From: Girardinichthys multiradiatus
Taxonomy: Eukaryota > Chordata > Actinopteri > Cyprinodontiformes > Goodeidae
Assembly (NCBI RefSeq): GCF_021462225.1
Contig: NC_061800.1
Span: 13,624,749-13,688,748 of the forward strand
Direction: 5' to 3'
Length of the DNA stretch: 64,000 nucleotides
The translations under genes and the position numbers were made by a program. Within the stretch, counting starts at the first letter, position 1, and every line of letters starts with the position of its first letter. The notes below the pieces were generated by a model that had not been told where the DNA came from, made no database searches, and was given only the letters and a program-made list of their open reading frames with translations. This document shows positions 63,939-64,000 of the stretch, piece by piece.

Positions 63939-64000
63939 TTCTATGACCCTGGTTCTGAGGGATGTTTCTCCCTGTAAAAACGTTTTTTCTCTCCACTGTC
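63939..64000 (+). mobile_element. L2-type LINE 3' untranslated fragment, cut by window edge
   Basis: CCTGGTTCTGAGGGATGTTT then CTCCCTGTAAAAACG and TTTTCTCTCCACTGTC match the 3' region of the L2 copy at about 26273-26328 (CCTGGTTCTGCTGGAGGTTT, CTTCCTGTTAAAAGG, TTTTCCTCTCCACTGTC). It continues off the right edge. Confidence 0.6.

Larger units (their letters stand above)
17977..64000 (-). other. map4k4: Large upstream intron, continuing past the right edge
   Basis: No exon upstream of the lysine exon could be found on the minus strand. In particular I searched by eye for the glycine-rich-loop exon (DPAGIFELVEVV...GQVYK), which should come next. The intron is therefore at least 46,024 bp in this window. 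It is filled with the transposons listed separately. In the stretches between them I see no gene and only simple repeats. Confidence 0.7.

Noticed and set aside
17977..64000. Glycine-rich-loop exon of the kinase
   Set aside because: Searched by eye on the minus strand for GNGTYGQVYK-coding text and not found.

Overview
This is vertebrate, most likely teleost fish, nuclear DNA. The evidence is AT-rich sequence with spliced exons, and a repeat load typical of ray-finned fish: Rex3 (RTE-clade LINE), an L2-type LINE, several Tc1-like DNA transposons, a tRNA-derived SINE and hAT-like MITEs. There is no sign of bacterial or viral gene organisation. I could not run a search, so names rest on recognised protein and repeat motifs.

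The host gene is on the minus strand and occupies the whole window. Three exons encode consecutive pieces of the kinase domain of a germinal-centre kinase IV (MAP4K4/MINK1/TNIK) protein, and their residues fit MAP4K4 best. They run from high to low coordinates: 17920-17976 (beta-3 strand with the ATP-binding lysine), 8434-8559 (alpha-C helix to the start of the hinge) and 64 down to 1 (hinge; the exon continues off the left edge). All joins are phase 0 with AG acceptors and GT donors. The introns are 8369 bp, 9360 bp and at least 46 kb. The exon for the glycine-rich loop was not found, so the right 46 kb appears to be one large upstream intron continuing past the right edge.

Layout from left to right: exon fragment (1-64); intron with a near-full-length Rex3 LINE, minus strand (3617-6592); kinase exon (8434-8559); intron with a short fish repeat (8686-8819), a possible MITE (about 12890-13690), a Tc1-like element with a nonsense codon (14286-15888) and a tRNA-derived SINE fragment (16736-16862); kinase exon (17920-17976); then the large intron. 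The large intron holds a 5'-truncated Rex3 with an open reading frame (19440-20751), a truncated Tc1-like element (22235-23699) beside a TA array, a very old Rex3 tail (about 23905-24125), an L2-type LINE split by a 496-bp LTR-like insertion (24380-26619), an apparently intact Tc1-like transposon (30354-31961), nested MITEs (34601-35533), four relics of another Tc1-like family, a second hAT-like MITE (55910-56428), a Sleeping-Beauty-like relic (56925-57314) and an L2 3' end running off the right edge.

The transposon genes do not work with the host gene; they are independent insertions in its introns. The most notable points are the intact Tc1-like copy with about 200-bp near-identical inverted repeats, the change of Rex3 tail from a GGATGG type to (GAGTAC)n, and the nested insertions.
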